NCBI GenBank assembly: GCA_922989275.2
Contig: OV277861.1
Location: forward strand, 25,264,479 to 25,328,478
From: Gari tellinella
Taxonomy: Eukaryota > Mollusca > Bivalvia > Cardiida > Psammobiidae
Direction of reading: 5' to 3'
Length of the DNA stretch: 64,000 nucleotides
Shown: one piece after another, positions 44,750 to 56,310 of the stretch
Numbering within the stretch: the first letter of the stretch is position 1
Layout: each line of letters starts with the position of its first letter
Program-made: the position numbers and the translations under genes
Notes under the pieces: model-generated
Database searches by the model: none
What the model saw: the letters and a program-made list of their open reading frames with translations, nothing else
What the model was told of the DNA's origin: nothing

Positions 44750-45167
44750 AACCGGTGACAAACATCTATTAGTGTTTTCTTTTGACCTGTCAGAGTTATT
44801 TTTAGATTGGAACATCCTAAAATTTTAAAAGGGATGATCGCCGTAAACGTTGATTTCCGTACTGTCAGCCAGAAATACGGAAAGCTGTATATATTGTGTG
44901 TAATGTACAGTAGAGTCCCGAATAAACGCAAACACAATACACTAAACTGTAGAAAATTAATTTTGGTGGCAAACAGGTTTGAGCCTGATCAGACGCCGGG
45001 TTACCCGGTGTCTGATCTGGCTGCAACCTGTTTGCAATGGGCATTATAGTTTTTAACACGTTTATTTTGAATGAAATTACATATCAGTAAAATTAACGCA
45101 GCTGTCTCGTGCTGCACGAGGATCATGCTTATCTCAAGTTGGAAAGTGTACGACTGTATAGATCCGA
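44750..45167. repeat. Tandem segmental duplication, unit 1 (intact)
   Basis: Holds TTAGTGTTTTCTTTTGACCT ... CAGCCAGAAATACGGAA, then a partial TIR-A MITE (44911-45072) and CAGTAAAATTAACGCAGC ... CTCGTGCTGCACGAGG. The same order restarts at 45168. Confidence 0.7.
44911..45072 (+). mobile_element. Partial TIR-A MITE with PAL-1 core
   Basis: GTACAGTAGAGTCCCGAAT, AAACGCAAACAC, then PAL-1 (44971-45037, CCTGATCAGACGCCGGGTTA) and CGTTTATTTTGAATG. The right terminus has decayed. Confidence 0.65.
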
Positions 45168-45374
45168 TGTTATTAGTGTTTTCTTCTGACCTGTCAGATA
45201 TATTTTTAGATTGGAACATTCTAAAAATTTAAAAGGGATGATCACCGTACTCGTTTAATTTCCGTACATTCAGCCAGGGATACGGAATAAATACGAAAGA
45301 CTCAAGCAGGAAACGCAACACAAGAATACACCCACCTCTCAAGTAGAACACACACACAGTCATACCCTAACAAA

Positions 45375-46500
45375 CACACACACACGCAATCCCATTCCTT
45401 CATCTACACACTAAATAGAAAACAACACGCAAGACAAACATAAAGCAAAGTGAATATAGGAGCCCGCCTTGGTACGGTCAGCAGCAATCAATAATTAATT
45501 ATAAATTAACTATTAACAACCACTGGGGGGTTAAACCTGGGTTTAGGGGCGCCCAACCTCACTCTTATCTCCTATATTCACCTATAAAGACGAGCAGTGT
45601 ACATAAAATATAAGCCCTGTTCCACAACCTTACAATCAAAAAGACCGCCAACACAGTAAGTAAATACATGTAAAACATCTAACAAAGATCCTAAGACAAG
45701 ATTATTAGTAACACGGTAAAGACTTAAACATTCAAGCCCGTGTTAAAAATAACCCACTATGGCAACGGTCAAATTGTACTCAAGTGACTAGTCTGTAGTC
45801 ACGAGTAACTGTAAGACATGGATGGGTTTAGGATACGACAGAGAGGGAGAGAAAAAACAAAGCACGAAAATCCGACATAACTCTCCCGGTTAAGGACGGC
45901 TTTAGAGATACATCATCATGTAGTGCTAAGCCCAGTCTGTCGTCGCACAACCAAAGAGGAAAGCATAGTTATCAATTGTAGATTGATCGATAACCAAACG
46001 TGAAGTGCGCAGCAATATAGTTGAATCATAATCTTTTTTGAGGAAAAATCTAATACGTTTCACAAACAGGTTTTGAAAATGCATAAGTATGTCCAAGAAT
46101 CTTACGAAGTCTGTAAATCACATCACCATAAAACTCCGGATGTGAAATACCTTGCTGCAGAAAAGACTTTAAGTGCTACATTTATACTTGTTAATGAGAG
46201 GAAAATTTCTATAAAAGAATTTAGAAAATGTTTTACGAAGTTTATGAAATCTGTACCCCTGTTTAAGAAGCTTTTCAGTAATATTTTTATTACGAGTGTT
46301 GAAGTCCTCAACAGAGGTACAGGCCCTAGCAAAACGAATAAGTTGTGAAATATAAACCCCGTAAGATGTAGAACGGGGAACATCGCCTTCTAAATGAGGA
46401 TAATTTACAATACTAAAATCAAAATCATCTCGTTTATCGTAAATCTTAGAAGAAACAATTCCGTTATTTATTAAAAGATCCAAATCTAAAAATGGTGCCG
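45375..46500 (-). pseudogene. Penelope-like retroelement, copy 2 (5'-truncated, frameshifted)
   Basis: Matches 3311 to about 4395 of copy 1 on the minus strand. The open part 46483-46169 has NGIVSSKIYDKRDDF, GVYISQLIRFARAC and GYRFHKLRK but lacks the catalytic YLDD because the element starts downstream of it. Two extra bases near 46175 (AGTGCTAC here, AGTTAC in copy 1) stop the frame. It keeps the base missing from copy 1 near 4053. So the copies died by different mutations. Confidence 0.8.
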
Positions 46501-46526
46501 ATAGCTGTATTTATTGTGTGTAATGT

Positions 46527-46681
46527 ACAGTAGAGAAGACATTATTATTTCCCGAATAAACACAAACACAATGCACTAAACTGTAGAAAATTAATGTAAT
46601 CGTTTTAATCTGGGTTCCTACCTGTTTGCAATGGACATAATAGTTTTTAGCATAAACACCTTTATAGAGAATGAATAACAT
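46527..46681 (+). mobile_element. TIR-A MITE remnant
   Basis: TACAGTAGAGAAGACATTAT, ACACAAACACAATGC, then only the right part of PAL-1 (CCTACCTGTTTGCAATGG) and AACACCTTTATAGAGAATG. A deletion removed most of the palindrome. Confidence 0.6.
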
Positions 46682-47875
46682 ACAGTGGTAAATACACGTA
46701 AGAAACGCATAGTAAACGGTTAACGGACGGTTAACGAACGGTTAACGCCTAACGATTGTACCCTGTTTAAACGCGTTAATAAACGATTATACCAGAGATG
46801 TTGCGATTGGTGGGTCAGTTTTCCGTTTCACGCGGAGATTTCGGATCGTATCGATGATTGCCGTTATTCGAGAAATTATATAAATTCAGGCAGTGTTAAT
46901 CTCGATCATAATGCTGAGTGAATCGGCGTCTGAACTAGATTCTTTCTGTTTGATATTTATTAGAATAATTCCTTCCATGTTGATTTCTTTGCAAACGGTT
47001 TGAATCCAGATCAGACGCCTAGCTGTATAGATCGGCACAGCATCTGACAGCTTTTAATAAACCCAATTACTTTTCATAATAGTTTAACACTAGCGATTTG
47101 GATGTAGATGGGACGCCGAGTAGTTCGGGTTCTTATATTTTACAGCCAAGAATGAAGCATACGGTTTTGATTTCATTTTTACAGTTTGGCTCTAGATGAA
47201 ATGCCGAGTTACGGGAGTCTCATCCGTATTCGAACTATACCGATATCTTTTACTTTGATGAGACAGTATAATAACTGACACATACTCGCAGATAATGCAC
47301 TGTGGTTCACGTGGCTTAATGTATATATCAAGTGTTTTGTCGCTGATGTTGCCTGCAAATAGCAGGACGTATGCATATTATTTGAATAAAACTTGAAACT
47401 TGGTTTGGTTTATTTGGTTTATATTTCAATCAACCCCAATTAGGATACTTACTTTGATAAGCCGCAGTTTTATTACCCCATGTCCGGTTTGTTACGCAAC
47501 ACTTATAGCGGCCTGCCCTGTGATAACTAACAGAATGTCACACGTGCTATTTGGAATTCCGCATGTTCATAATCATAGTAACTCAGCATCTGATCTGGAT
47601 TCAAACATTTATGCAAAGCAGACACTCAGTAATTTGACATCTGATCGGGATCCAAGCATTGCTCCGGATCATATGCTTAAGTAAGTTGGTGTCTGATTTT
47701 TCATGAAGTAAGGTAAGGTAACGGTATAAGACCGGCATCCGGGCTCTTTTAAACGCGTAAAGAAACGCGTAAAGAAACGGCTAGCAAACGCGTTTAACGA
47801 AACGGATAATAAACACGTAAGAAACGCTTAAGAAACGCATAAAGTGGGTAGGAATAACGTATTTACCACTGTAGC
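46682..47875. mobile_element. TIR-C element, copy 2 (about 1.19 kb)
   Basis: TA, CAGTGGTAAATACACG ... AACGTATTTACCACTG, TA. Subterminal AACGGTTAACG and AAGAAACGC arrays, and the interior block AATTCCGCATGTTCATAATC as in copy 1. It has about 90 extra bases near 47295-47400. Unit 1 of the duplication shows the uninterrupted target around ACATATCAGTAAAATTA. Confidence 0.8.
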
Positions 47876-48112
47876 AGTAAAATTAGCGCAGCCATCTCGT
47901 GCTGCACGAGGATCATGCTTATCTCAAGTTGGAAAGTACACGACTATATAGATACGATTTTACCCTGTTATCTAATTACCATTATGAACTATTCTGTTCT
48001 AAAATTAACTCTGATAGGTCAGAAAAATCGGACAATACCCTGTTATCTATTTACCATGAACTATTCTGTTCTAAAAATAACTCTGACAGATCAGAAAAAT
48101 CGGACAATAACA
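47876..48112. repeat. End of duplication unit 2 and a 75-bp tandem duplication
   Basis: CTCGTGCTGCACGAGGATC repeats 45101-45120. ACCCTGTTATCT starts at 47962 and 48037, giving two 75-bp units with TATTCTGTTCTAAAA and CAGAAAAATCGGACAAT. Confidence 0.8.
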
Positions 48113-48221
48113 CACTTGCAAGCAGTTACCAGGGATCCCATTAGTTGCACATAAAAATCCTTAGATTTTCACATTTTCATGCGCCATTTTAGGCCAAAGG
48201 CTTTTCAAAATTATCATAACT

Positions 48222-48310
48222 ATGCAAACGGTTTGGATCCAGAACAGACGCAAATACATTTGATCCATATTGGACATCGCGTAACGCGGTTTCTGATCTG
48301 GTTCTAAATT
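48222..48310. repeat. PAL-1 copy with altered centre
   Basis: CAAACGGTTTGGATCCAGA ... TTCTGATCTGGTTCTAAATT; the centre holds an extra TTTGATCCATATTGGACATC before CGCGTAACGCGG. Before and after it (48113-48610) nothing else is recognised. Confidence 0.65.
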
Positions 48311-48610
48311 GGTTGACACCCACATTTGGAGAATTTTTAAAAAAAAAATCCGTAGATTTCGGTAAAATAAGGAGAAATGGCGTCCCTGAGTTACCTTTAA
48401 CTAAATCGGTACACAATATATTGTTTAGAATCTAAACTTATCAAAACGCTCAGTATGGCATTTTGAGGAGAATTATAAAGTAATAAATCGGTCATATTTC
48501 ATAATCGCTGAAACACATTAAACATGCATATATCGCTTGGTCGTTGTGAATCACGACAATGCAATACAATCACCATTCACGAACTATTTTCGCATTTGTT
48601 TTCTTTTATG

Positions 48611-48700
48611 TACCGTATTTGTCCGCGTATAATGCGCACTCGTGTAATATGTATTTAGGCTTTGCCTATGGACGGAAAACAGCAAAATTGCACTAATATA
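48611..48700 (+). repeat. Possible pogo-type terminal repeat fragment
   Basis: ACCGTATTTGTCCGCGTATA followed by ATGCGCACTCGTGTAATATG resembles the terminus I recall for pogo-like animal elements. It is a lone end without partner; related in its first bases to 56931. Confidence 0.45.
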
Positions 48701-48825
48701 ACTAGAATATCACCAGTGTGTGATCAGCGGTCTTGTATCAGTTGGTTGTGTAATCCAGATCACACGAGAGGCGTAGCCTCTCGTGTGATCTGGATTACAC
48801 AACTAACTCGAACTTTTGTTATTCA
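48700..48825. repeat. Palindromic element, TAATCCAGATCACAC family, copy 2
   Basis: Arms GTGTAATCCAGATCACACG and CGTGTGATCTGGATTACAC are exact, around AGAGGCGTAGCCTCT. The left flank ATATCACCAGTGTGTGATC matches copy 1 at 40017. Confidence 0.9.
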
Positions 48826-50639
48826 TACCTAAATTGTTTGGGTTATGATCTATTTGTTGTTAAACCAAATAATCAAAAAGATCTATATGCACCCGTGTAC
48901 GTTAAAGCTTCTTCGTAAACATATATTCAATCTGAAACTATTTTTTGAAGTCATGTGACCACCAATAATTACGTCATTATTTATATTGATGACGAATTTA
49001 TTTATTCTTGATATAATCCGTTATTTTTATCGGTTCGGTTGAGAAGTAGCTTTTTGCAAATAACGTTAATTTATGAATTTAACTGTTTTAAGCTTTATCA
49101 TTTGGAGGAAAACATTACAAGTGAGTGCTGTGGGTTATTCATGCTTAAAATGGAAATGTTTTGTTCAAAGTTTATCAACACGTGGTGTCAACGTTTTTAA
49201 AAATAGCAATGAAACCTTAAATTCCGAAACGTCACGCACGACGCTTCTTTATATAAACAGATCGTGTTGAACTTGCGTTGCATAAAAACCGTGACGTCAT
49301 TATCTGATTCCAAGATGTCAGCCCCCATGTTTTGTCGTTGCTTAGTTTTGAGGACATTTTTCACGTCTGTCAGGGTTATGATTGAATCGGAATACCCTTG
49401 TTTTTTTTCCATGCATTACTTAAGACCGAAAAATATCTTTTTCCGTATTATACGCGCTTGTGGTATTGTTAGGGTTAATTACTGGGAAGAACTAATTCCT
49501 ATGGATAAGACGCATACTGTATGGTATAAAATAAACGCTTCAACTTGGAGATCGTCGCTTTTATTATTAAAACGAAACACCAGCAATTGATGTGTAAGGA
49601 CGCACTGTATTCACATTTGGATCGTCGCAAATATAACTACAATGTAGTATGTTAGTTCGTAGAAAAGATTTATCGATTAAAACATCTACATACTAAAGAG
49701 TGGTTATTTCATTGATGTTTCATAGTTATCAAATTATTATTTTACTCACATTTAATGAATTATGAAAAAATATTATAATCAGGAATGTTTCCAACTGCCA
49801 GGCACAACAATATGTTGATGTGCACATCGAGTTATGCGAAGTCGGGTCAATTATGATATAATTATGCGAGTGTTTATATACAGCACGACTTCGCTTCGAT
49901 GATACACTTATAGCTACGCTGTCTTTAAGTGCGAGCTTGCATACAATAATTATGTTTAATGCCATGCTTTAACAACATAACAATATAATTGCATAGTGAC
50001 ATGGTAGCATTTGCATTATAAATCTTTCGAAAGTTTTGAACACTTATACTCAGGCTCCGATGTAGATTGAACTACGCATCATTCAAATATTAGTCATCAT
50101 CACAGCCAAGATAACACGAATATTCAAATAGTATTCCTATCGAATTCCAAAATCCCTATTCGTCAATCGTCACATCCCTAATCATGTTGTAATAGTTACG
50201 TATCAAATACCTGTAATTATGCGCTACCAAAGTAATATGACCAATTTTAAAATGTATCGCTTAGATTTGATAATCTAACGCATTTCACGCGAAGAAAATC
50301 GATACTATTAGAAGAAAACGAAGAAGAAGAAGACTTGACTTAAACCATACAGATTTTCGTCATACATACAAATACATAGATCTATGCAAAATATAATGTA
50401 ATATAAAGTAGGGTCAACTCTGATATGAAGATCTAGATCTGCATCGACTAAAGTTCAGCTAATTATCAGTTAGAACATAGTTTGGATCCTTATCAGACAT
50501 TAAGTTACACAGACCCTGATCTACATGTCATAAGAAACTGTCAGTGCCTAAGTTAACTATTGGTTTAAAATAATAAATGAAGCTTGCGTCTTTTAAATCT
50601 ATTTTTCTACAAAACAATATCGTAAAGTAATTCTTGCAC
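48826..50639. other. Unassigned intergenic DNA
   Basis: Open frames of 65-108 codons (49073-49270, 49264-49590) have no recognisable domain or splice context. A degenerate PAL-1 may lie at 50476-50540 (GTTTGGATCCTTATCAGAC). No gene supported. Confidence 0.4.
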
Positions 50640-50840
50640 CTCTACATCGATCGACCTTTTGTTATTTTAGGTTGGATGTTGCTCTAATTCGGATTGAAAC
50701 GGGTCGATATGAGGGTCTTAGTGAAAAGAGTAGAGTTTGTCCGTTCTGTCTTAACAGCAATATAGAAAATGAATAACATGTGATTTCGAATTGCAAAACA
50801 TATGTATATTGCATGACTTTCGCGAGTTATCTTAGTTAAA
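50640..50840 (+). pseudogene. LINE ORF2 C-terminal fragment
   Basis: Plus-strand translation gives IRIETGRYEGLS, VCPFCLN and, after a stop, HVISNCKTY: the CxxC...H...C finger that ends LINE ORF2 proteins. It parallels IETGRYG ... CDVCGK ... HFIMVC at 25650-25765 but differs in sequence, so it comes from another LINE family. Only the last 50 or so codons remain. Confidence 0.65.
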
Positions 50841-50911
50841 CCAAACACTATATATTCGTGCGCACATGTATGTGGGCGGTTTAATCAAGATCACAAGTGA
50901 AATCTATGACA

Positions 50912-51161
50912 TACAGTGGTGAATCTGTTATTCGTTCCCGTTTAAACGCAAACGTACGCAAACGCAAAGCACTAAAACGAAGAAAAGAACAATTTTTGGA
51001 CAATTCTGATAAATCTTGTTTATCTTCGTGGCAAACAGTTTGGAGCCTGATCAGACGCCGGGTTACCCGGCGTCTGATCTGGCTCCAAACTGTTTGCACT
51101 GCAAATAATAGTTTTAGCGTAAACGCGTTTATTGGGAAAGAATAACACATTCTCCACTGTA
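50912..51161 (+). mobile_element. TIR-A MITE with perfect PAL-1 core
   Basis: TA, CAGTGGTGAATCTG, TTTAAACGCAAACGTACG; a PAL-1 with GCCGGGTTACCCGGC centre; GGGAAAGAATAACACATTC, TCCACTG, TA. 250 bp including the TA pairs. The open frames over it on both strands are palindrome translations. Confidence 0.85.
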
Positions 51162-52030
51162 CATACATGTATAGATCTAAGGAAGCTGAATGAGGAGGAC
51201 AAGCTATACAGTAATCATGTTTAATATTACTGTTATCCTGCATTTAGCAGTCACGTGTGTTTCGACTCCTAAAATAAAGTTTTTTGTAGTTTCCGTGTTA
51301 CAGAAGTTTCATCTAAGAACTGGCCAGTATGATCTGGAATGCAATAAAATGGCAGATATTTGCAAACAGTGTGGAGCCTTATCAGACGCCAGATAATTTA
51401 CTTGGTGTCTGATCTGGATCCAAATTATTGACAAAGGAACGCTAGTAATTGTTTAAGCACAAAATCGTTTATCGAAACTAGAAGGATGTTTCTCGGAATA
51501 CATGTGTCAACTGCAAGCCAGCATCAGTCGAACAGGAGTAATATGCAGAACAATAGATTATTTTTTGGAAAACGTGAATAAAGTTCACAGTTATGGGGCA
51601 AGAGTTATAAACCTTGTGCAAAACACATTCACTCATTAATAGATTTCCATTATCTGTGCAAAAACTTCATTATAACAGAAACAATCTGCAGTAAAGGTAC
51701 ATATGTAAAAGGAGAATAACTCTCACAAAAATGATGCAAGACTTTAGAGTTATGAACCTGCGGCACGACACGTTCGATTGTCAAGATCTTTCCATAAATA
51801 AAGTTTAATCTTCAGTACAAAAGGGGTTATGGTTTAAAGAAAAAATATGACAGAAAAAGCGTGACAGACAGACAGACAGACAGACGGACGGGCAGACGGA
51901 CGGACAAACACCGGAGAGGTGATCCCTGAGTGTCATCACTACCTAAAGCAGGTGACACAAAAATCGCGTTCTCCACTAGTTAGTTGAACGGATTTTCCTC
52001 AGTTATTGTATGGGCGGGAAATTATCAGAC
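51162..52030. other. Intergenic DNA with PAL-1 copy and GACA/GACG microsatellite
   Basis: PAL-1 at 51360-51434 (GCAAACAGTGTGGAGCC ... GATCTGGATCCAAATTATTG). GACA/GACG repeats at about 51865-51905. 51540-51860 resembles the body of dispersed repeats that end in such microsatellites. No gene. Confidence 0.5.
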
Positions 52031-52278
52031 CAGGGGCCTATTTTACTAAACTACTTACGCAAAAATTTTGTGTAAGTCAAAATTATAAATTTTAATTTAT
52101 ATTTTTATTATCACTTGCTACAAACAGCAAATAGCCAGATCAGAGGACGCGCTTTTAGCGCGTCCTCTGATCTGGCTATTTGCTGTTTGCAAACGTTTAT
52201 GATCGAAAAATAAGAGTTAAACGATTTTGACTTACGCAAAAATTTTGCGTAAGTAGTTTAGTAAAACGGGCCCCTGAA
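52031..52278. mobile_element. GGGGCC-ended hairpin MITE, copy 1
   Basis: Left GGGGCCTATTTTACTAAACT and ACTTACGCAAAAATTTTG; right, inverted, ACTTACGCAAAAATTTTGCG, AGTTTAGTAAAACGGGCCCC. A 71-bp palindrome (52121-52191; CAAATAGCCAGATCAGAGG, centre GCGCTTTTAGCGC) sits in the middle. Confidence 0.8.
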
Positions 52279-52401
52279 CCAAAATCAATAAGTGCATTTC
52301 CTGTATGATGAGAAAGCTAAGTATGAAATTGTATTTCAATGAGAAAAACAGAAGTATAGCTATCACCTAACAACAGTTTGAGCCGTAAACTACTAAGTAT
52401 G

Positions 52402-52651
52402 TACAGTAGAGAATCTGTTATTCTTTCCCGTTTAAACGCAAACGTTCGCAAACGCAAAGCGCTAAAACGTAGAAAAGAACAACTTTTGGACAATTCTGAT
52501 ATTTCATGTTTATCTTGATGGCAAACAGTTTGGAGCCTGATCAGACGCCGGGTTACCCGGCGTCTGATCTGGCTCCAAACTGTTTGCACTGCAAATAATA
52601 GTTTAAGCGTAAACGCGTTTATTGGGAAAGAATAACACATTCTCCACTGTA
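52402..52651 (+). mobile_element. TIR-A MITE with perfect PAL-1 core
   Basis: TA, CAGTAGAGAATCTG ... ACATTCTCCACTG, TA. Almost identical to 50912-51161 (same 250-bp length, same GGTTACCCGGCG centre), so the two are recent relatives 1.5 kb apart. Confidence 0.85.
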
Positions 52652-53377
52652 CATAAAGGGGTATAACTAAAGGAAAATTCATTGAACCGTAACTAAAATC
52701 ACTAGGCGTCAACCCTACATAACAAGTAAGCCACACACGAAATTCGACTACAATGGGTTAAAATACAATTGATATTGAAGTCTTGGAGCGAAAAAAATAA
52801 ATAAAAGGGGCATAAAATCAACAGGATAAGGGGGAAAACATTTACAGAAAAGATTTGAAAAATATATGTGTAAAGGGAGATAACTCTGAATATACCGAGG
52901 CACACAAACACTTGTAATATATGCAAAGTCGCTTCTCTTTCTGTATCACCATATCAAATTTGAAACGAATTTAACAAAGAACAAAAAATTCAGGTCTTTT
53001 TCTAAAAACTCCCATATTTGAAAACAATGGTGGCATAACTCGCAAACGTCTGAAACGCAGAGTCGCCCGAGCTTTTGTGATAAGGAATATTTATGGTGAG
53101 TTAAATACCATATGCTGACGGGCGTATGGAAAGGATACAGTTTCCGATAAACGTATAATATCAGAAATAACAAAATAGTTACTGATACATTATTACGTAA
53201 AGTAAATACATGTTTATTTCTTTCTATTAAATAAGAAATAAGCTAACTTTACTGGTACATTATTGCGCACTATATTACAATTATCAAAATTCCTAACTGA
53301 CCGCCGCTCACGGACAGTTATGGAAATTATCATCGAGTCCAATAATTACCCCCATTGTCAATTTAGAATGTTCCAAT
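52652..53377. other. Unassigned intergenic DNA
   Basis: Includes phrases (ATCACTAGGCGTCAACCC, GGGGCATAAAATCAACAGG) resembling dispersed repeats. The 74- and 75-codon minus frames have no domain. No gene. Confidence 0.4.
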
Positions 53378-53591
53378 TTAACCCTTTCAACCCTAAACCT
53401 CTCTGTAGAGATTACTGATTATATATGCAAACAGTGTAGACTCTGATCAGAGGGCTTCTATAGGATATTTCCATTTGTATTTGTTAGCATACCAAAACTG
53501 TAACAGTAGACTGATTCAAACTACCTGTACTAGAAGAGTTCCAAAAGATTATAAATACTAACAAGAGCAATTAAGGGGTGAAATGGTTAAC
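53378..53591. mobile_element. PAL-1 (GTGTAGACTC variant) element
   Basis: Ends TTAACCCTTTCAACCC and GGGGTGAAATGGTTAAC. The palindrome at 53428 has only its left arm (GCAAACAGTGTAGACTC, TGATCAGA). Same arm variant as 16609 and 62175. Confidence 0.6.
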
Positions 53592-54399
53592 AGAAATGCC
53601 AGATCAGAGGAAAACACTAATGTATGTATAATGTATAATTATAGTTATTCAAAGTATTTTTTAAACCTGTGAAAAGTCAATGTGACAATTGAAATTCAGC
53701 AACAATATATCGGTTATGTACTCTGTTGTCATAACTACGAACTCTTTGAGCGTATATCGGATCATATGCCTATATTGTACTAATGGCTATGTTCATACAC
53801 TGTCTGAATACTTACGAGGTTATGAATGGAATTGTATAATGGCTTGCTCAGTAGGAGTCAATTTAGATATGTTAATTGGCGAAACTAACTACAAACTTGA
53901 AATAGTTTGAGAAAACCTAATGGAGAGTAATTAGCAAAATAAGCGTTTACTCTGTCATGATCAAATTTATCGTGAGAATAAACCCTTTATCGCATGTGTT
54001 CGTGTGCTTCAATATTGTTGTCTGCAATATCGTTTTAAAGATATCAAAAGTGTCAAAACTGTTTGCAAATACACTTTATGATATCTATGAGAGTGAAAGA
54101 CTTTACCATCGAGCTTATGTCTTGTTACGGCACGACATATGTAAGCTGAAAGCTTTCAGATCCGTTTACTTGGTGTCTGATTAGTATACATGTACATACT
54201 ACTTGCTTTTGAAAATTAAATTGTTTCAAAATGCAAATACAATTAAACTTGAAATCGCAGAATACGTATAATTATGTTGACGATAGAATGGCAATAAAAA
54301 TGTTAAAATCCTTAACGTGTCAAGTGCGACTGTCATGCCCGACATTGTACATGTAAATAGATCTAGACTAAACACTGAGTTAAACTTGATTATATTAAC
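53592..54399. other. Intergenic DNA with partial PAL-1-type element
   Basis: 53950-54080 shares TCATGATCAA, GCTTCAATATTG and TGTCTGCAATATCGTTTTAA with the element at 31829 and ends in GTCAAAACTGTTTGC, half a palindrome. Open frames of 73-75 codons have no domain. Confidence 0.45.
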
Positions 54400-55506
54400 C
54401 TTACAATGTGTGTATGGTTGGAAAGGTCTTGCCACAGGGAAAACACCTGCCAAGTATAAAAGGCCCAGGTGCAAAAATGCAAAAGTTATAGCCAAGGTTA
54501 AGGTTTTTGGTTAAAGTTATAACTTGACTATAATAGATTAAATAGGTCAAAGGTCAAGGTCACATAGTCAAAGATCTTGGTATGGTTGGAAAGGTCTTGA
54601 CACAAGAAATATATAAACAAAATATGAAAGCCGTAGGCCTACTGGTGCAAATGTTATAGCTATTTAAAGATTTTAACAAAAGTAGATCAAATTTCAAGGT
54701 CACAAGGTCAAAAGGTTTTGTATGGTTGGAAAGGTATTGCCAAAGGAAAGGCACCTGTCCAGTATAAAAGGCCCAGGTTCAAAAATGCAAAAGTTATAGC
54801 CAAGGTTAAGGTTTTTGGTTAAAGTTTGGTTAAATAGAACAAAGGTCAAGGTCACCTGGTCAAAACATTGGTATGGTTAGAAAGGTCTTGCCACAAGAAA
54901 TAAACATCCAAAATATGAAAGCCTTGGGCCTACTGGTGCAAATGTTAGAGCCATTTGAAGATTTTTACAAAAGTAGTTCAAATATCAAGGTCAAGGTAAC
55001 AAGGTCAAATACGTTGATATAAGTGGAAAGGTCTTGACGCGAGGGAGACACATGTCAAGTATAAAAGGCCCAGGTGCTAAAAAGGCAAAAGTTATAGCCA
55101 AGCTTAAGATTTTTGTTAAAGTTTGATTAAATAGGTTAAAGGTCGAGATCAATGTCACATGGTCATAGACTTTGGTATGGTTGGAAAGGTCTTAACACAA
55201 GAAATATACATACAAAATATTAAAGCACTGTGCCAACTGGTGCAAATGTTATAGCCATTTAAAGATTTTTTTACAAAAGTAGGTCAAATGTCAAGGTCAA
55301 TGTCACAATATCAAAAAGTGTTGTATGGTTGGAAAGGTATTGCCATGAAAATACACATGCCAAGTATAAAAGGCCCAGATTCATAAATGCAAAAGTTATA
55401 GCCAAGGTTAAGGTTGTTGGCACAGACAGACGGACAGATGGACAGACAAACCAACAGACAGGACAAAAACTATATGCCCCCAATCGTAGATTATAAGGGG
55501 CATAAA
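54400..55506 (-). repeat. Dispersed tandem repeat, 150-bp alternating units
   Basis: GGTTGGAAAGGT-like phrases recur at about 54417, 54586, 54728, 54877, 55023, 55179 and 55327; two unit types alternate (AAAGGCCCAGGTGC and GGCCTACTGGTGCAAATG). Ends with CAGACAGACGGACAGATGG and CCCCCAATCG ... GGGGCATAA. Read on the minus strand this is the head type seen near 2130. Confidence 0.8.
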
Positions 55507-55599
55507 AAGGTTTTAGGTTGTGAAAGCATATTTAAAAGCCTATATTCCACTTTATTAGTTTATAAAGATTTAATAATCCCCCCTTTACGATAAAAAATA

Positions 55600-56040
55600 T
55601 TTTTTATTGACCAAATTTGGCGACGGTATGGACAATGTCGGTCCATTATATCATACGAAAACACCTCGAAAACACCATCAAAAGTAAGTTTTATGAGATA
55701 ATATCGCACGCAAAGACATATACATTGATAAATAACTATTTGTTTTCATTAACAATCGACATTTAGGCCTAAAAAGGTGTCATTATTGGCTAACAATCGG
55801 CGAAGGTATGAGAAATGTTGGTCCGTAATATTATACGAACACACCACGAAAACACAGTAGAAAGTATGTTTTGCGTATTAATATCGCATTCAAAGACATA
55901 TAAACGGTTTATACCTTATATTTTGAATTAATAATCAACATTTAGGCCTAACAAGTTGCTTTTGTTGGCTAACAATCGGCGACGGTACGAAAAACGTTGT
56001 TCTGTAAAATCATACGAAAGCACCACGAAATCAAAGCGCT
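55600..56040. repeat. 180-bp tandem repeat, about 2.5 units
   Basis: GGCGACGGTATG, GGCGAAGGTATG and GGCGACGGTACG start at about 55620, 55800 and 55979. Shared blocks are AATATCGCA...CAAAGACATAT and CATTTAGGCCTAA. A single related unit is at 61915-62045. Confidence 0.85.
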
Positions 56041-56199
56041 GAAAGCGCTAAAGGCCTAGGGACTGGCATGATTAATGAACTAAAGAAATTGTAGTGATGA
56101 TATTGAAACAAAACATCATTTTTTAAATCAATTTCTATTAAGAAAATCACAATAGTATGCCAAGCAGTTGTTCTCCGTACCCGGATGCCGATAGAGAGG

Positions 56200-56310
56200 T
56201 GGGACGACTTTCAAAGTGACCCTGATCAGAAAAATGGTTTGTATATCTATTAGCTGGGACGACTTTCAAAGAGACCCTGATCAGAAAAATGGTTTGTATA
56301 TCTATTAGCC
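56200..56310. repeat. 56-bp tandem duplication
   Basis: GGGACGACTTTCAAAG and CCTGATCAGAAAAATGG and TTGTATATCTATTAGC occur twice in a row with one difference. 56041-56199 and 56311-56930 contain no recognised feature. Confidence 0.9.

Larger units (their letters stand above)
45168..48000. repeat. Tandem segmental duplication, unit 2 (interrupted twice)
   Basis: Begins TTAGTGTTTTCTTCTGACCT and GGGATACGGAA (45168-45283). It is interrupted by the Penelope copy, continues AGCTGTATTTATTGTGTG at 46501 and the TIR-A remnant, is interrupted again by TIR-C copy 2, and resumes CAGTAAAATTAGCGCAGC at 47876. Unit 1 supplies the pre-insertion sequence for both sites. Confidence 0.65.

Noticed and set aside
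49264..49590. 108-codon frame
   Set aside because: No recognisable family, no Kozak or splice evidence; chance in unassigned DNA.
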